The position numbers and the translations under genes are program-made. Source: Microbacterium sp. (lineage in GTDB: Bacteria > Actinomycetota > Actinomycetes > Actinomycetales > Microbacteriaceae). From it: a stretch of 41,392 nt of DNA. The stretch is from the NCBI GenBank assembly GCA_029239635.1, contig JARBUN010000054.1, positions 1-41,392 on the forward strand, given 5' to 3'. Below, in pieces: positions 24,590 through 33,211 of this stretch. Position 1 is the stretch's first letter. Every line of letters starts with the position of its first letter. The notes below the pieces were generated by a model. The model ran no database searches. It was not told the DNA's origin and saw nothing but the letters and a program-made list of their open reading frames with translations.

Positions 24590-26572
24590 TCACCCGCAGT
24601 CGTACACCGTTCCGGGAGCGGACGAGTCGACCGCGCAGTTCTGCTCGACCCACTGGCGGATCTGCGCCGACGCCGTGTCGGTGTTCGTCGACCGGGCGGA
24701 TCCGGTCCCGCCGAAGCCCCCTCCGCCGGTGCCTCCCGCCCCGCCGAACCCTGTCGCTCCCGTTCCCGCTCCGCGGTCCTCGCCGCCGATGACGTAGCGC
24801 AGCTCGCCGGACTGGACGAGGGAGAGGAACCTGTCGAGCGTCGGGACGTCGTCGCTGCCGTTGTACGTCGTTCCCGTGTCGCGCGCCTCCAGCCACGCGA
24901 CGAGCTCGGTGTCCGCACTCCGCGAGGTGCCCGCCTGGCCGCCGAAGCCCTGAGACGAATCGGTCCGCCCGGTTCCCGGAGCCGTACCCGGGCCGCCCGC
25001 CGCGGAGCCGTTGCGCGCTCCCCCGCCCTGCGCACCGCTTCGCCCGCCGGCCTGACCGCCGCCCTGCGCGCCGCCGGGAACAGAGCCGCCGTCGGGGCGC
25101 GCGCCCGTCCCCTGTCCCCCGGGACCTCGCCCGGCGCCGCCGAAGCCGCCGGCGGACATCTCGGACACCCCGCCGGCGACGGGGTTGATCGAGCTCGGGT
25201 GGGCGATCGTGACCGCCGACCACACGGCCGGCGTGAGCAGCAGCCCGACCACCGTCACGACCGTGGTGACCAGCCGAGCGCGGTGACGCGAGAGCAGCAG
25301 GACGATCGCCGCCGCGGCGGCGGCCGCCTGGATCAGGGAAACGGGGATGCTGTACCCGCCGTACGAGAAGCCGATGACGACGGCGGTCAGCCCGGCCACC
25401 CCGACGATCGCGACGCGCGGCCAGACCTTCCCGGCGCGCTGCGCGGCGGCGAAGGCGACGGCGACGACGAGGGCGAGCGGGACCGCGAGGGCCGCCGTGT
25501 AGAACTGGTGCATCCCGGCGACGGTCGAGAACATGACCGCGAACGTCGCCGTCCACACCGCCAGCAGCACGGTCAGGGGCCGCGGGAAGCGGAGGATCCA
25601 CAGCACGACGATCCCGAGGATCGCGGCGGGGATCAGCCAGGCGATCTGCCCGGCCAGTTGCACGTTGAACAGGCGCAGGATGCCGGGGTCGCCGGAGAAC
25701 GGCGGGGTGAAGGACTCGTACGTCGCGCTGTCCGCCGTCGCCGAGAAGCGTCCGAGGCCGTTGTATCCGAAGACCATCTCCCAGGGGTTGTCGCCGATCG
25801 TGCTGCCGATGTACGGCCGGGTGCCGGTCGGGATGAGCGAGACGATCGCGACCCACCAGAGCGAGGCAGCGAGGCTCACCGCCCCGGCCACGGCGAGATG
25901 GATGATCCGGCGCGCCCAGCTCTGGCGCGTGCAGAGGTACGCCGCGGCGAGGGCGGGCCAGACGGCCCAGGCCTCGAGCATGTAGAACTGGAACGACAGG
26001 CCCACGAACGCACCCGCGACGACGAGCCAGCCGAGGCTCCGCGCCTGGACCGCCCGGACGGACGCCCACGCCGTCAACGCCAGACCGAGCACGAAGAACG
26101 ACTCGGGCTGATTGGAGCGCGAGACGGCGACGAGGATCGGGGTGACCGCGGTGATCGCCCCGGCGAGCAGTCCCGCGCGCAGGCCCGCGAGCCGGCGACC
26201 GGCCACGGCCGTCACGATCGCGGCGGCGGTCGCCGCGAGGGCGTTGGGCAGGATCACCGTCCAGGCGGAGTACCCGAACACCCGCACGAACAGCGCGGGG
26301 ATCCAGAACGAGCCCGGGATCTTGTCGAGGGTGACCGTGCCCGCCGGGTCCACGGCCCCGAAGAAGAAGTCGGACCACGACCGGCTCATGGACAGGGCGA
26401 TCGACGCGTAGTACTCGGACGGCGCGCCCGCCCAGACCTGCCAGCCGGTCAGGATGAGCGCCAGGGCGCCCACCGCGACCAGGCCGCCCGTCCAGGCCCG
26501 CGAACGGCGAGCGGCGGGAGGCGGAGCGGCCTCGGGGAGCGGCGCAGCGATCGGGTCGAGCGTGGCGGTCAT
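24590..26572 (-). CDS. GT39-type membrane glycosyltransferase (YkcB-like), internal deletion in the C-terminal domain
   Basis: Polytopic enzyme expected to transfer a sugar from a polyprenyl-phosphate donor to an extracytoplasmic acceptor. The N-terminal half shows the early Asp loop (DPAGTVTLDKIPGSFWIPAL), SRSNQPESFF and about eleven membrane helices; a long Gly-rich linker follows (about residues 480-560), then a small C-terminal domain ending AQIRQWVEQNC. In that domain LVAWLEARDTGTT joins directly to YNGSDDVPTLDRFLSL. The family usually has 35-40 residues between these (the ...AAS..L.TG..VM.IGGF block), so an in-frame deletion near 24864-24868 is likely. ATG at 26572, TACCAT six bases upstream. 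Confidence 0.9.
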   Translation of the reverse strand: MTATLDPIAAPLPEAAPPPAARRSRAWTGGLVAVGALALILTGWQVWAGAPSEYYASIALSMSRSWSDFFFGAVDPAGTVTLDKIPGSFWIPALFVRVFGYSAWTVILPNALAATAAAIVTAVAGRRLAGLRAGLLAGAITAVTPILVAVSRSNQPESFFVLGLALTAWASVRAVQARSLGWLVVAGAFVGLSFQFYMLEAWAVWPALAAAYLCTRQSWARRIIHLAVAGAVSLAASLWWVAIVSLIPTGTRPYIGSTIGDNPWEMVFGYNGLGRFSATADSATYESFTPPFSGDPGILRLFNVQLAGQIAWLIPAAILGIVVLWILRFPRPLTVLLAVWTATFAVMFSTVAGMHQFYTAALAVPLALVVAVAFAAAQRAGKVWPRVAIVGVAGLTAVVIGFSYGGYSIPVSLIQAAAAAAAIVLLLSRHRARLVTTVVTVVGLLLTPAVWSAVTIAHPSSINPVAGGVSEMSAGGFGGAGRGPGGQGTGARPDGGSVPGGAQGGGQAGGRSGAQGGGARNGSAAGGPGTAPGTGRTDSSQGFGGQAGTSRSADTELVAWLEARDTGTTYNGSDDVPTLDRFLSLVQSGELRYVIGGEDRGAGTGATGFGGAGGTGGGGFGGTGSARSTNTDTASAQIRQWVEQNCAVDSSAPGTVYDCG

Positions 26573-26578
26573 GCCGGG

Positions 26579-26584
26579 ATGGTA
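26579..26584 (-). promoter_or_regulatory. -10 box TACCAT for leaderless GT39 gene
   Basis: TACCAT on the minus strand six bases before the ATG, no ribosome site between them. Confidence 0.5.
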
Positions 26585-26660
26585 GGCAGCCGTTCACTCA
26601 CGGTTGCTTCACCGCACCTATGAGCGCGGCATGTATCACGAGGCCGTGGGCGGGGCGGCG

Positions 26661-26845
26661 GGGCGCACAGCCCGTCGTAGGGCGGGGCGGCGCACGGCTC
26701 GTTATGGGGCGGGCGGCGCACAGCCCGTCGTAGGGCGGGGCGGCGCATGGCCCGTTATGGGGCGGGCGGCGCACAGCCCGTCGTAGGGCGGGGCGGCGCG
26801 TGGCCCGTCGTGGGGCGGGCCGGCGCGGCGCACGGCCCGTCGTGA
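26661..26845. repeat. 53-bp tandem repeat (about 3.5 copies) with nested hairpins
   Basis: GCGCACAG recurs at 26663, 26716 and 26769, a period of exactly 53 bases. Each unit is two related halves of 26-27 bases, one carrying GCCCGTCGTAGGGC and the other GCCCGTTATGGGGC, each able to form a 4-bp stem around six bases. The array fills the gap between the GT39 start and the cellulase stop and ends three to seven bases before that stop. Short open frames inside it show no protein character. Confidence 0.88.
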
Positions 26846-26851
26846 TCCGCT

Positions 26852-28492
26852 TCAGGACGCGCGGACCGTCAGCTTCGGCGACGACGGGGCCCGCGTCGCC
26901 TTCGCCTGGAGGCCGACGCGTACGGTCTGCCCCGGCGCCAGCGCGGCGGCCCAGTCGGCACCGCGGCAGGTGACCGTGGTACCGGCGAGGCTGCAGTTCA
27001 TCCCCCACGCGTTCGAGACATCGGTGGTGCCGGGTGCCTCGAACGACACCTGCCATCGCGACACCGCCCCCGTCGCGGTGACCTCGACCTCGGCGACGTA
27101 TCCCTCACCCCAGGAACTCTGGGGGATCCACGACGCCGTGATGCCCGCCGGCTTCGGGGAGGAGGATGCCGAGGGCCGAGGTGTGGACGTGGGCTTCGGG
27201 CTCGACGTCGGTTTCGGGCTCGAGGTCGGCGTCGGCGTCGGCTTCGGGCTCGAGGTGGGCTTCGGGCTCGACGTCGGCTTCGGCGTCGGCTTCGGGCTCG
27301 ACGTCGGCTTCGGCGTCGGCTTCGGGCTCGATGTCGGCTTCGGCGTGGGCACTGCCCCGGGCGTGAGGATCGGCCGGAGCGCCGTGAGCTTGGCGGTCTG
27401 CCACGTGCGCCAGTCGTCGGCGACGAGCCCACCCGTGTCACCGCTGTTGGGGTTGAACGACCAGTAGGCGTAGCTCATCTTCGTCTTCGCGAGGTAGGCG
27501 ACGAGGGTCTTCAGCCACGCGCGATCACTCGCGGTCTCGAGCTTCGTGCCGAACTCCCCCAGGAGCACGGGGGCGATGTTCTCGCGCGCGAGGTATCCCC
27601 AGTTGGCATCCCAGATCCCCTCGAGGTTCGCGGGGTAGTCGGCCGCCGAGAACCAGGACTGCGCGTGCACCGTCGCGGGGTACTCGTGCGGCGAGTACAC
27701 CACGCGGTTCTTCACCGCCAGCGTGACCGGCGCCGCCCGGACGTCCTTGAGACCGCCGCCCCACCAGGTGGCGGAGCCGTCGCGCTGGTTCTCGACGCCC
27801 TCGACGATGATCAGGAGCTTCGGGTTGACCGACAGCACGGCGTTCCCGGCCCGGGTCGCGGCCGCACGCCAGTCGCGCGACGCGTCGCCGCAGTTCCAGC
27901 AGGCCGGGCCGTGGGGCTCGTTGTGCAGGTCGGCACCGATCACGGCCGGCTCGTTCTTGTACCGCGCCGCGAGCATCTTCCAATCGTCGATCCAGCGTTT
28001 CTCGCTGTACTGGCCGGTGTACCAGAGCTCGCTCTGCGCGCCGGAGTCGGGACGGTGCCGATCGAGGATGACCGACAGGCCGTGGGCCTTGGCGCGCGCG
28101 ATGACGGTGTCCATCAGCTGCAGCGGCGAGAGGGAGACGAGTCCGGGGTTCACCGACGCGTTGATCGAGTTCGAGCTCTTCGCGGCGAGGCACTCGTTCG
28201 AGAACGGCAGCCGGATGGTGTTGAACCCCATCGCCGCGATGGCATCCATCCCCTCGTCCAGCGAGATCGACCAGAGCCCGTGCGGGGCGCAGTTCGAGGT
28301 CTCCATGCCGAACCAGGCGGTCGCCTTGATCGTGTACGCGGAGCCTGACGCCGTGACGATCGTCGAGCCCTTGGTCGACAGCCAGCCGGGCACCGTCGCG
28401 GCGCTCGCCGCCGGCACGACCGCTCCCGCGCTCAGGAGCGCCGCAGCCACCGCGACGGCTGCCGCACGCAGGCCCGCACGCCACACGCGCAT
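26852..28492 (-). CDS. Secreted GH5 cellulase (endoglucanase) with C-terminal CBM2
   Basis: Hydrolyses beta-1,4-glucan outside the cell. Order of parts: signal peptide ending PAASAA (residues 1-32), GH5 domain (about 33-378) with acid/base Glu192 in LHNEPHG and nucleophile Glu313 in LLGEFGT, plus HEYPATVH and YWSFNPNSGDTGG; a Lys/Pro/Thr/Ser linker (about 381-445) built of PKPTSS repeats; and a family 2 cellulose-binding domain (SWGEGYVAEVEVT, WQVSFEAPG). Complete at 546 residues. ATG at 28492 chosen as it starts the signal peptide; a GTG 21 bases upstream is an alternative. TAGGAT about 45 bases upstream may be its -10 box. Confidence 0.94.
   Translation of the reverse strand: MRVWRAGLRAAAVAVAAALLSAGAVVPAASAATVPGWLSTKGSTIVTASGSAYTIKATAWFGMETSNCAPHGLWSISLDEGMDAIAAMGFNTIRLPFSNECLAAKSSNSINASVNPGLVSLSPLQLMDTVIARAKAHGLSVILDRHRPDSGAQSELWYTGQYSEKRWIDDWKMLAARYKNEPAVIGADLHNEPHGPACWNCGDASRDWRAAATRAGNAVLSVNPKLLIIVEGVENQRDGSATWWGGGLKDVRAAPVTLAVKNRVVYSPHEYPATVHAQSWFSAADYPANLEGIWDANWGYLARENIAPVLLGEFGTKLETASDRAWLKTLVAYLAKTKMSYAYWSFNPNSGDTGGLVADDWRTWQTAKLTALRPILTPGAVPTPKPTSSPKPTPKPTSSPKPTPKPTSSPKPTSSPKPTPTPTSSPKPTSSPKPTSTPRPSASSSPKPAGITASWIPQSSWGEGYVAEVEVTATGAVSRWQVSFEAPGTTDVSNAWGMNCSLAGTTVTCRGADWAAALAPGQTVRVGLQAKATRAPSSPKLTVRAS
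27180..27353 (-). repeat. Degenerate tandem repeats encoding the cellulase linker
   Basis: Repeated units encoding PKPTSS/PKPTPKPTSS, built from 12- and 18-base blocks, separate the catalytic and binding domains of the cellulase. The number of copies may vary between strains. Confidence 0.85.
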
Positions 28493-28559
28493 CGATCTGT
28501 TCCCCACCGCCACCCCCGCCTTTCCGGCACATCCTATGTCGACGGGAGCCGTGTCGGGC

Positions 28560-30209
28560 TCACGAAGGCCGGGCCCCGGATGCCGCCGTCCCCGCGTGCG
28601 CGCGATGCACCGCGAGCGCGAGGTGCAGAGCGGCCAGCACCTCACCGTCGTCGAGGCGGACCCCCAGCACGTCCTCGAGGGCGTCCAGGCGCTGGTAGAA
28701 CACGGAGCGCGAGACGTGGGCTGCGGTGGCCGCGGCGGTGCGGTTGCCGGGATGCGCGACCACCGCGCCGAGGGCGTCGAGGAGGTCGTCGCGCCGCGCC
28801 GGAGGGAGGGCGAGGACGGGCGCGAGCATCGACTCCGCGTGAGCGAGGAGGCGGTGGTCGCCGCGCAGTGCGGCCACGAACCGGCGGAGCGGATGCCGCC
28901 GCACCCACATCACGCCCCCCTCCCCGACTTCGCCCGACTCGGCGAGGTCGAGCGCCTCGCGCGCCGAGTCGAGGGTGCGCGTGAGCACGGCCTCGGGCGA
29001 GCCCGGGTCGACCCGCGGCCCCACGACGAGACGCACGCGGCCGCCGCCGGCGCGCAGGCGCGCGAGGAAGCGGTCGACGGTGGCACCCGAGAAGCTCGTC
29101 GCGGGCGGGACGGCCAGGAGGATCGGCATCCATCCCTCCGCCGGTTCGTCGGCACGGCGCGGGGTTCCGCAGAGCGCTCGGCCCCCGACCTCTCCCGCGG
29201 CGCCCTCGACCGCGCTCACGCCGGCACCGCTCACGGCGAGGCCGAGCAGGGCGACCCCCTCGGCCAGGAGCCCCGCGGCGGAGAGACGCATCGCGGCCTC
29301 GGGAAGCGAGCCGTACCGACCCGCGAGCAGTGCGTCGACGAGGCGGCGTCGGCCGAGGTGCGACCAGTCCTCGCCGTCGGTGTCCGCCAGCCGCCCGAGG
29401 GCGAGCGCCGTCGCGCCCTGCTCGAGGACGGCGAGGCGACCGGCCGGATGCGCGGGACCGGCGAGGGCGACGAGAGAGCCCCAGCGGGTGCCGCGGGCCT
29501 GCACGGGCACCACCGTGCGGTCGTCGACCGGGTCGCGCCCGGAGAGGCGGGAGCGCTCCTGCCAGCCGTCGAGGACCGTGTGCTCGGCATCGGCGAGATC
29601 GGCGACGATCACCTCGTGGGCCAGGGACTCGAGGATGACGGGCGCGCGGAGTGTCCGCGCGAGTCGTTGCACGACGTAGTCGGCCGGAGCGCCCCGCAGC
29701 GCGAGCTCGGTGAAAAGCGTCCGCACCTCGTCCCGTGCTCGGAGCGCCATGGTCTGCTCGTCGATGATGCGTCGGTGCACCTGTTCGGTGACGGCGACGA
29801 ACTTCACCTCGCGGTGCAGGGCGATGAGGACCAGTCCCGTCGCGCGCGCCGCATCGATGACGACCGCGGGGACGTAGCGGTAGTGCGCTCCGAGCTCGAT
29901 GACGATCCCGACGAGTCCCGCCGCGGCGAAGGCGGCGACGAGGGCGCGCAGGTCCTCGGGCTGTTCGGGCCACGCGGACGCGGTGGTGAGCAGCAGTTCG
30001 CCGCCGTCGAGCAGCCGAGCCACCCCCGGGCTGTCGGAGACGTGCACCCAGCGCACGCGCGCGTCGAGGGCGGTCCGCCCGACCAGGACCTCGGGCATCC
30101 CCTGCACGAGGGCCGGCATCTCGAGGGCCTCGGAGAGCGTCGGCAGACCGGACTCCGTCGAGACAGGACGATCTGTCCGGAGAGTCTCGAATTCGCGACG
30201 ATCAGGCAC
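28560..30209 (-). CDS. PucR-family transcriptional regulator
   Basis: A 549-residue regulator with the PucR N-terminal domain (PTLSEALEMPALVQGMPEVLVG, then VRWVHVSDSPGVARLLDGGELLLTTA), a central GGDEF-like region, and the C-terminal PucR helix-turn-helix (LLDALGAVVAHPGNRTAAATAAHVSRSVFYQRLDALEDVLG). GTG at 30209 is chosen: GGGGGG/GGGGAG lies just upstream, while the alternative GTG at 30251 abuts a TAGGGT -10 box and would precede the transcript. Divergent from mmsA, which it probably controls in response to an amine or its breakdown product; the ligand is inferred. Confidence 0.9.
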   Translation of the reverse strand: MPDRREFETLRTDRPVSTESGLPTLSEALEMPALVQGMPEVLVGRTALDARVRWVHVSDSPGVARLLDGGELLLTTASAWPEQPEDLRALVAAFAAAGLVGIVIELGAHYRYVPAVVIDAARATGLVLIALHREVKFVAVTEQVHRRIIDEQTMALRARDEVRTLFTELALRGAPADYVVQRLARTLRAPVILESLAHEVIVADLADAEHTVLDGWQERSRLSGRDPVDDRTVVPVQARGTRWGSLVALAGPAHPAGRLAVLEQGATALALGRLADTDGEDWSHLGRRRLVDALLAGRYGSLPEAAMRLSAAGLLAEGVALLGLAVSGAGVSAVEGAAGEVGGRALCGTPRRADEPAEGWMPILLAVPPATSFSGATVDRFLARLRAGGGRVRLVVGPRVDPGSPEAVLTRTLDSAREALDLAESGEVGEGGVMWVRRHPLRRFVAALRGDHRLLAHAESMLAPVLALPPARRDDLLDALGAVVAHPGNRTAAATAAHVSRSVFYQRLDALEDVLGVRLDDGEVLAALHLALAVHRAHAGTAASGARPS

Positions 30210-30306
30210 GTGCGCTCCCCCCAGAAGACCCGAAGAATCAATCTCACACACCCTAGTGCGCGACCGGTCGGAGTGTCCGGGCGCCGCTCAGCCGAGGAGG
30301 ACCCGC

Positions 30307-31794
30307 ATGACCTTGATCCGCCACCACATCGCCGGCGCCGCGCGCGGGACCGACGCGCGCACCGGGGACGTCTTCGACCCCGCGACCGGTGCGGTGCAGG
30401 CGCACGTCGCCTTCGCCACGACCGCCGAGGTCGACGAGGCGATCGCCGCGGCCGCCGCGGCGCTCCCCGCGTGGCGGGCGACGAGCCTCATCAAGCGTGC
30501 CGACGTGTTCTTCCGGCTGCGCCACCTGCTCGTCGAGCGCACCGACGAGCTCGCGGCGATCATCACCTCCGAGCACGGCAAGGTGCTCTCGGATGCCAAG
30601 GGCGAGATCAGCCGCGGCATCGAGAACGTCGAGTTCGCCGCGGGGCTGGTGCATCTTCTCAAAGGCGAGCATTCCGAGCAGGTGAGCCGCGGGGTCGACG
30701 TGCACTCCGTCAAGCAGCCCGTGGGAGTGGTCGCCGCCATCACCCCCTTCAACTTCCCCGTCATGGTCCCGCTGTGGATGACGGCATCCGCCATCGCCTG
30801 CGGGAACACGGTCGTGCTCAAGCCGAGCGAGAAGGATCCCTCCGCCGCGCTCTTCCTCGCGAAGCTCTTCGAGGAGGCGGGCCTCCCCGCGGGTGTGCTG
30901 AACGTCGTGCACGGCGACAAGGTCGCCGTCGACGCCCTGCTCGACTCGCCCGTCGTCCGCGCGGTGAGCTTCGTCGGCTCGACGCCCATCGCGAAGACGA
31001 TCTACGCGCGCGCGGCCGAGAACGGCAAGCGCGTCCAAGCGCTGGGCGGAGCGAAGAACCACATGGTGGTCATGCCCGACGCCCACCTCGACGCGGCCGC
31101 CGACGCCGCCGTCTCGGCCGCGTACGGTTCGGCGGGCGAGCGCTGCATGGCGGTGTCGGTGCTCGTCGCGGTCGGAGACGACGTCGCCGACGCCCTCGTC
31201 GAGAAGGTCTCCGGCCGCATCGCGGGACTGAGAATCGGCCCGGGAACGGATGCCGAGAGCGAGATGGGCCCGCTCATCACCCGCGAGCACCGCGACAAGG
31301 TCGCCTCCTACGTGACCGGCGCCGCCGCGGAAGGCGCCGAGGTCGTCGTCGACGGCACGACGCAGGAGTTCGAGGGCGACGGCTTCTTCGTCGGCGTCTC
31401 GCTCGTGGACCGCGTGGCCCCGGGCATGAAGGTGTACGACGACGAGATCTTCGGCCCCGTGCTCTCGGTCGTCCGCGTGCAGAGCTACGACGAGGCCGTG
31501 GCCCTCGTCAACGCGAGCCCCTACGCCAACGGCACCGCGGTCTTCACGCGCGACGGCGGCACGGCTCGGCAGTTCGAGTTCGACATCGAGGTCGGCATGG
31601 TCGGCGTGAACGTGCCGATCCCCGTCCCGGTGGGCGCCTTCTCGTTCGGCGGGTGGCGCAACTCGCTGTTCGGCGACTCGCACATCTACGGTCCCGAGTC
31701 GATCCACTTCTACACGCGCAGCAAGGTCGTCACCACCCGCTGGCCCGACCCCAGCGAGAGCCAGATCAGCCTCGGCTTCCCGAGCAACCACTGA
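30307..31794 (+). CDS. mmsA: CoA-acylating methylmalonate/malonate-semialdehyde dehydrogenase
   Basis: Oxidises malonate or methylmalonate semialdehyde to acetyl- or propionyl-CoA with NAD and CoA. The 495-residue protein is intact: TPFNFPVMVPLWM, VVLKPSEKDPSA (Lys172), catalytic Cys280 in GSAGERCMAVS, and the family's GGAKNHMVV in place of the usual general-base Glu, which separates MMSDH from ordinary aldehyde dehydrogenases. ATG with GAGGAGG seven bases upstream. First gene of an operon with the aminotransferase and the second dehydrogenase, suggesting beta-alanine or beta-aminoisobutyrate breakdown. Confidence 0.95.
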   Translation: MTLIRHHIAGAARGTDARTGDVFDPATGAVQAHVAFATTAEVDEAIAAAAAALPAWRATSLIKRADVFFRLRHLLVERTDELAAIITSEHGKVLSDAKGEISRGIENVEFAAGLVHLLKGEHSEQVSRGVDVHSVKQPVGVVAAITPFNFPVMVPLWMTASAIACGNTVVLKPSEKDPSAALFLAKLFEEAGLPAGVLNVVHGDKVAVDALLDSPVVRAVSFVGSTPIAKTIYARAAENGKRVQALGGAKNHMVVMPDAHLDAAADAAVSAAYGSAGERCMAVSVLVAVGDDVADALVEKVSGRIAGLRIGPGTDAESEMGPLITREHRDKVASYVTGAAAEGAEVVVDGTTQEFEGDGFFVGVSLVDRVAPGMKVYDDEIFGPVLSVVRVQSYDEAVALVNASPYANGTAVFTRDGGTARQFEFDIEVGMVGVNVPIPVPVGAFSFGGWRNSLFGDSHIYGPESIHFYTRSKVVTTRWPDPSESQISLGFPSNH

Positions 31795-31813
31795 GAACCG
31801 GAAGGGAACCCTC

Positions 31814-33211
31814 ATGACCCTCACGACCCCCGATCTCTCGGCGGGACCCACCCCCGGCCCCACCCCCGACCCTGACGCCGACGCCCGCGTCCGCGCGAAC
31901 GACCGCGGCCACGTCTTCCACTCGTGGAGCGCGCAGGCGCTCATCGACCCGCTGCCGGTCGCCGGCGGCTCGGGCGCCACGTTCTGGGACTACGCGGGCA
32001 ACAGCTACCTCGACTTCTCGTCGCAGCTGGTCAACCTCAACCTCGGGCACCAGCATCCCGATCTCGTCGCCGCGATCCAGCGCCAGGCGGGAGAGCTCGC
32101 CACCATCCAGCCGGCGATGGCGAACGACGTCCGCGGCGAGCTCGCCCGCCGCATCGTCGAGGTCGCCCCCGAGGGCATGTCGAAGGTCTTCTTCACCAAC
32201 GGCGGGGCGGATGCCAATGAGAACGCGGTCCGCATGGCCCGCCTCGTGACGGGGAAGCGCAAGGTCCTCGCCATGTACCGCAGCTACCACGGCAACACCT
32301 CGACGGCGATCACCCTCACCGGTGACCCGCGGCGCTGGGCGAACGAACCGGCTGACGCCTCGGTCGTGCACTTCTTCGGTCCGTACGCCTACCGCTCGGC
32401 CTTCCACGCCGCGGACGAGGCCGAAGAGGCAGCCCGCGCGCTGGAGCACCTCGAGCAGACGATCATCCTCGAGGGCGCGTCGACCATCGGCGCGATCATC
32501 CTCGAGACCGTCGTGGGCACCAACGGCGTGCTCGTCCCGCCCCCGGGCTACCTCCCCGGCGTTCGCGCCCTGTGCGACAAGTACGGCATCGTCTACATCG
32601 CCGACGAGGTCATGGTGGGCTTCGGGCGCATCGGCGAGTGGTTCGCCGTCGATGCCTTCGACGTCACGCCCGACCTCATCACCTTCGCGAAGGGCGTGAA
32701 CTCCGGCTACGTGCCGCTCGGGGGCGTCGTGATCTCCGACGCGATCGCCGCGCACTTCGACACGGTGGCGTTCCCCGGCGGTCTCACCTACTCGGGTCAC
32801 CCGCTCGCGTGCGCGCCGGGTGTGGCCACCTTCGAGGTGTTCGCGCGCGACGGAATCCTCGAGCGGGTGCGCGACCTCGGCGAACGCGTCGTCGAACCCC
32901 GCCTGCGGGCGATGGCCGAACGGCATCCGTCCATCGGCGAGGTCCGCGGACGCGGACTCTTCTGGGCGATCGAGCTCGTCCGCGATCGCGAGACGCGCGA
33001 GCCGCTGGTGCCGTTCAACGCGGCAGGACCCGCGGCCGCCCCGATGACGGCGTTCGCGGCGGCGTGCAAGAGGGCGGGGCTCTGGCCGTTCACGCACTTC
33101 AACCGCGTGCACGTCGCCCCTCCCCTCGTCATCACCGAGGAGGAGCTCGTGCGCGGCCTCGACATCATCGACGAGGCGCTCACGGTCGCCGATGAGGCAG
33201 CCGCCTCATGA
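31814..33211 (+). CDS. Class III omega-aminotransferase
   Basis: PLP enzyme that moves an amino group from an omega-amine or omega-amino acid to pyruvate or 2-oxoglutarate. The 465-residue protein is intact: NGGADANENAVRMAR, RSYHGNT, ETVVGTNGVLVPP, Asp264 in IADEVMVGFGR and PLP Lys293 in TFAKGVNSGYVPLG. The N-terminal 20 residues are Pro-rich and may be disordered. ATG with GGAAGGGA upstream. It lies 19 bases after mmsA and overlaps the next dehydrogenase by four bases (ATGA), so with mmsA it fits transamination of beta-alanine to malonate semialdehyde. Exact substrate is inferred. Confidence 0.92.
   Translation: MTLTTPDLSAGPTPGPTPDPDADARVRANDRGHVFHSWSAQALIDPLPVAGGSGATFWDYAGNSYLDFSSQLVNLNLGHQHPDLVAAIQRQAGELATIQPAMANDVRGELARRIVEVAPEGMSKVFFTNGGADANENAVRMARLVTGKRKVLAMYRSYHGNTSTAITLTGDPRRWANEPADASVVHFFGPYAYRSAFHAADEAEEAARALEHLEQTIILEGASTIGAIILETVVGTNGVLVPPPGYLPGVRALCDKYGIVYIADEVMVGFGRIGEWFAVDAFDVTPDLITFAKGVNSGYVPLGGVVISDAIAAHFDTVAFPGGLTYSGHPLACAPGVATFEVFARDGILERVRDLGERVVEPRLRAMAERHPSIGEVRGRGLFWAIELVRDRETREPLVPFNAAGPAAAPMTAFAAACKRAGLWPFTHFNRVHVAPPLVITEEELVRGLDIIDEALTVADEAAAS

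Noticed and set aside
26604..26786. Small plus-strand open frame within the 53-bp repeats
   Set aside because: Low-complexity Gly/Arg/Ala translation of the tandem repeat, no ribosome site and no protein features.
26661..26845. Possible CRISPR array
   Set aside because: The repeats are contiguous with a fixed 53-bp period and no unique spacers, and no cas genes are present.
27105..27404. Acidic Glu/Ala/Asp-repeat open frame on the minus strand in the cellulase region
   Set aside because: It is a second-frame reading of the repetitive Pro/Thr/Lys linker of the cellulase.
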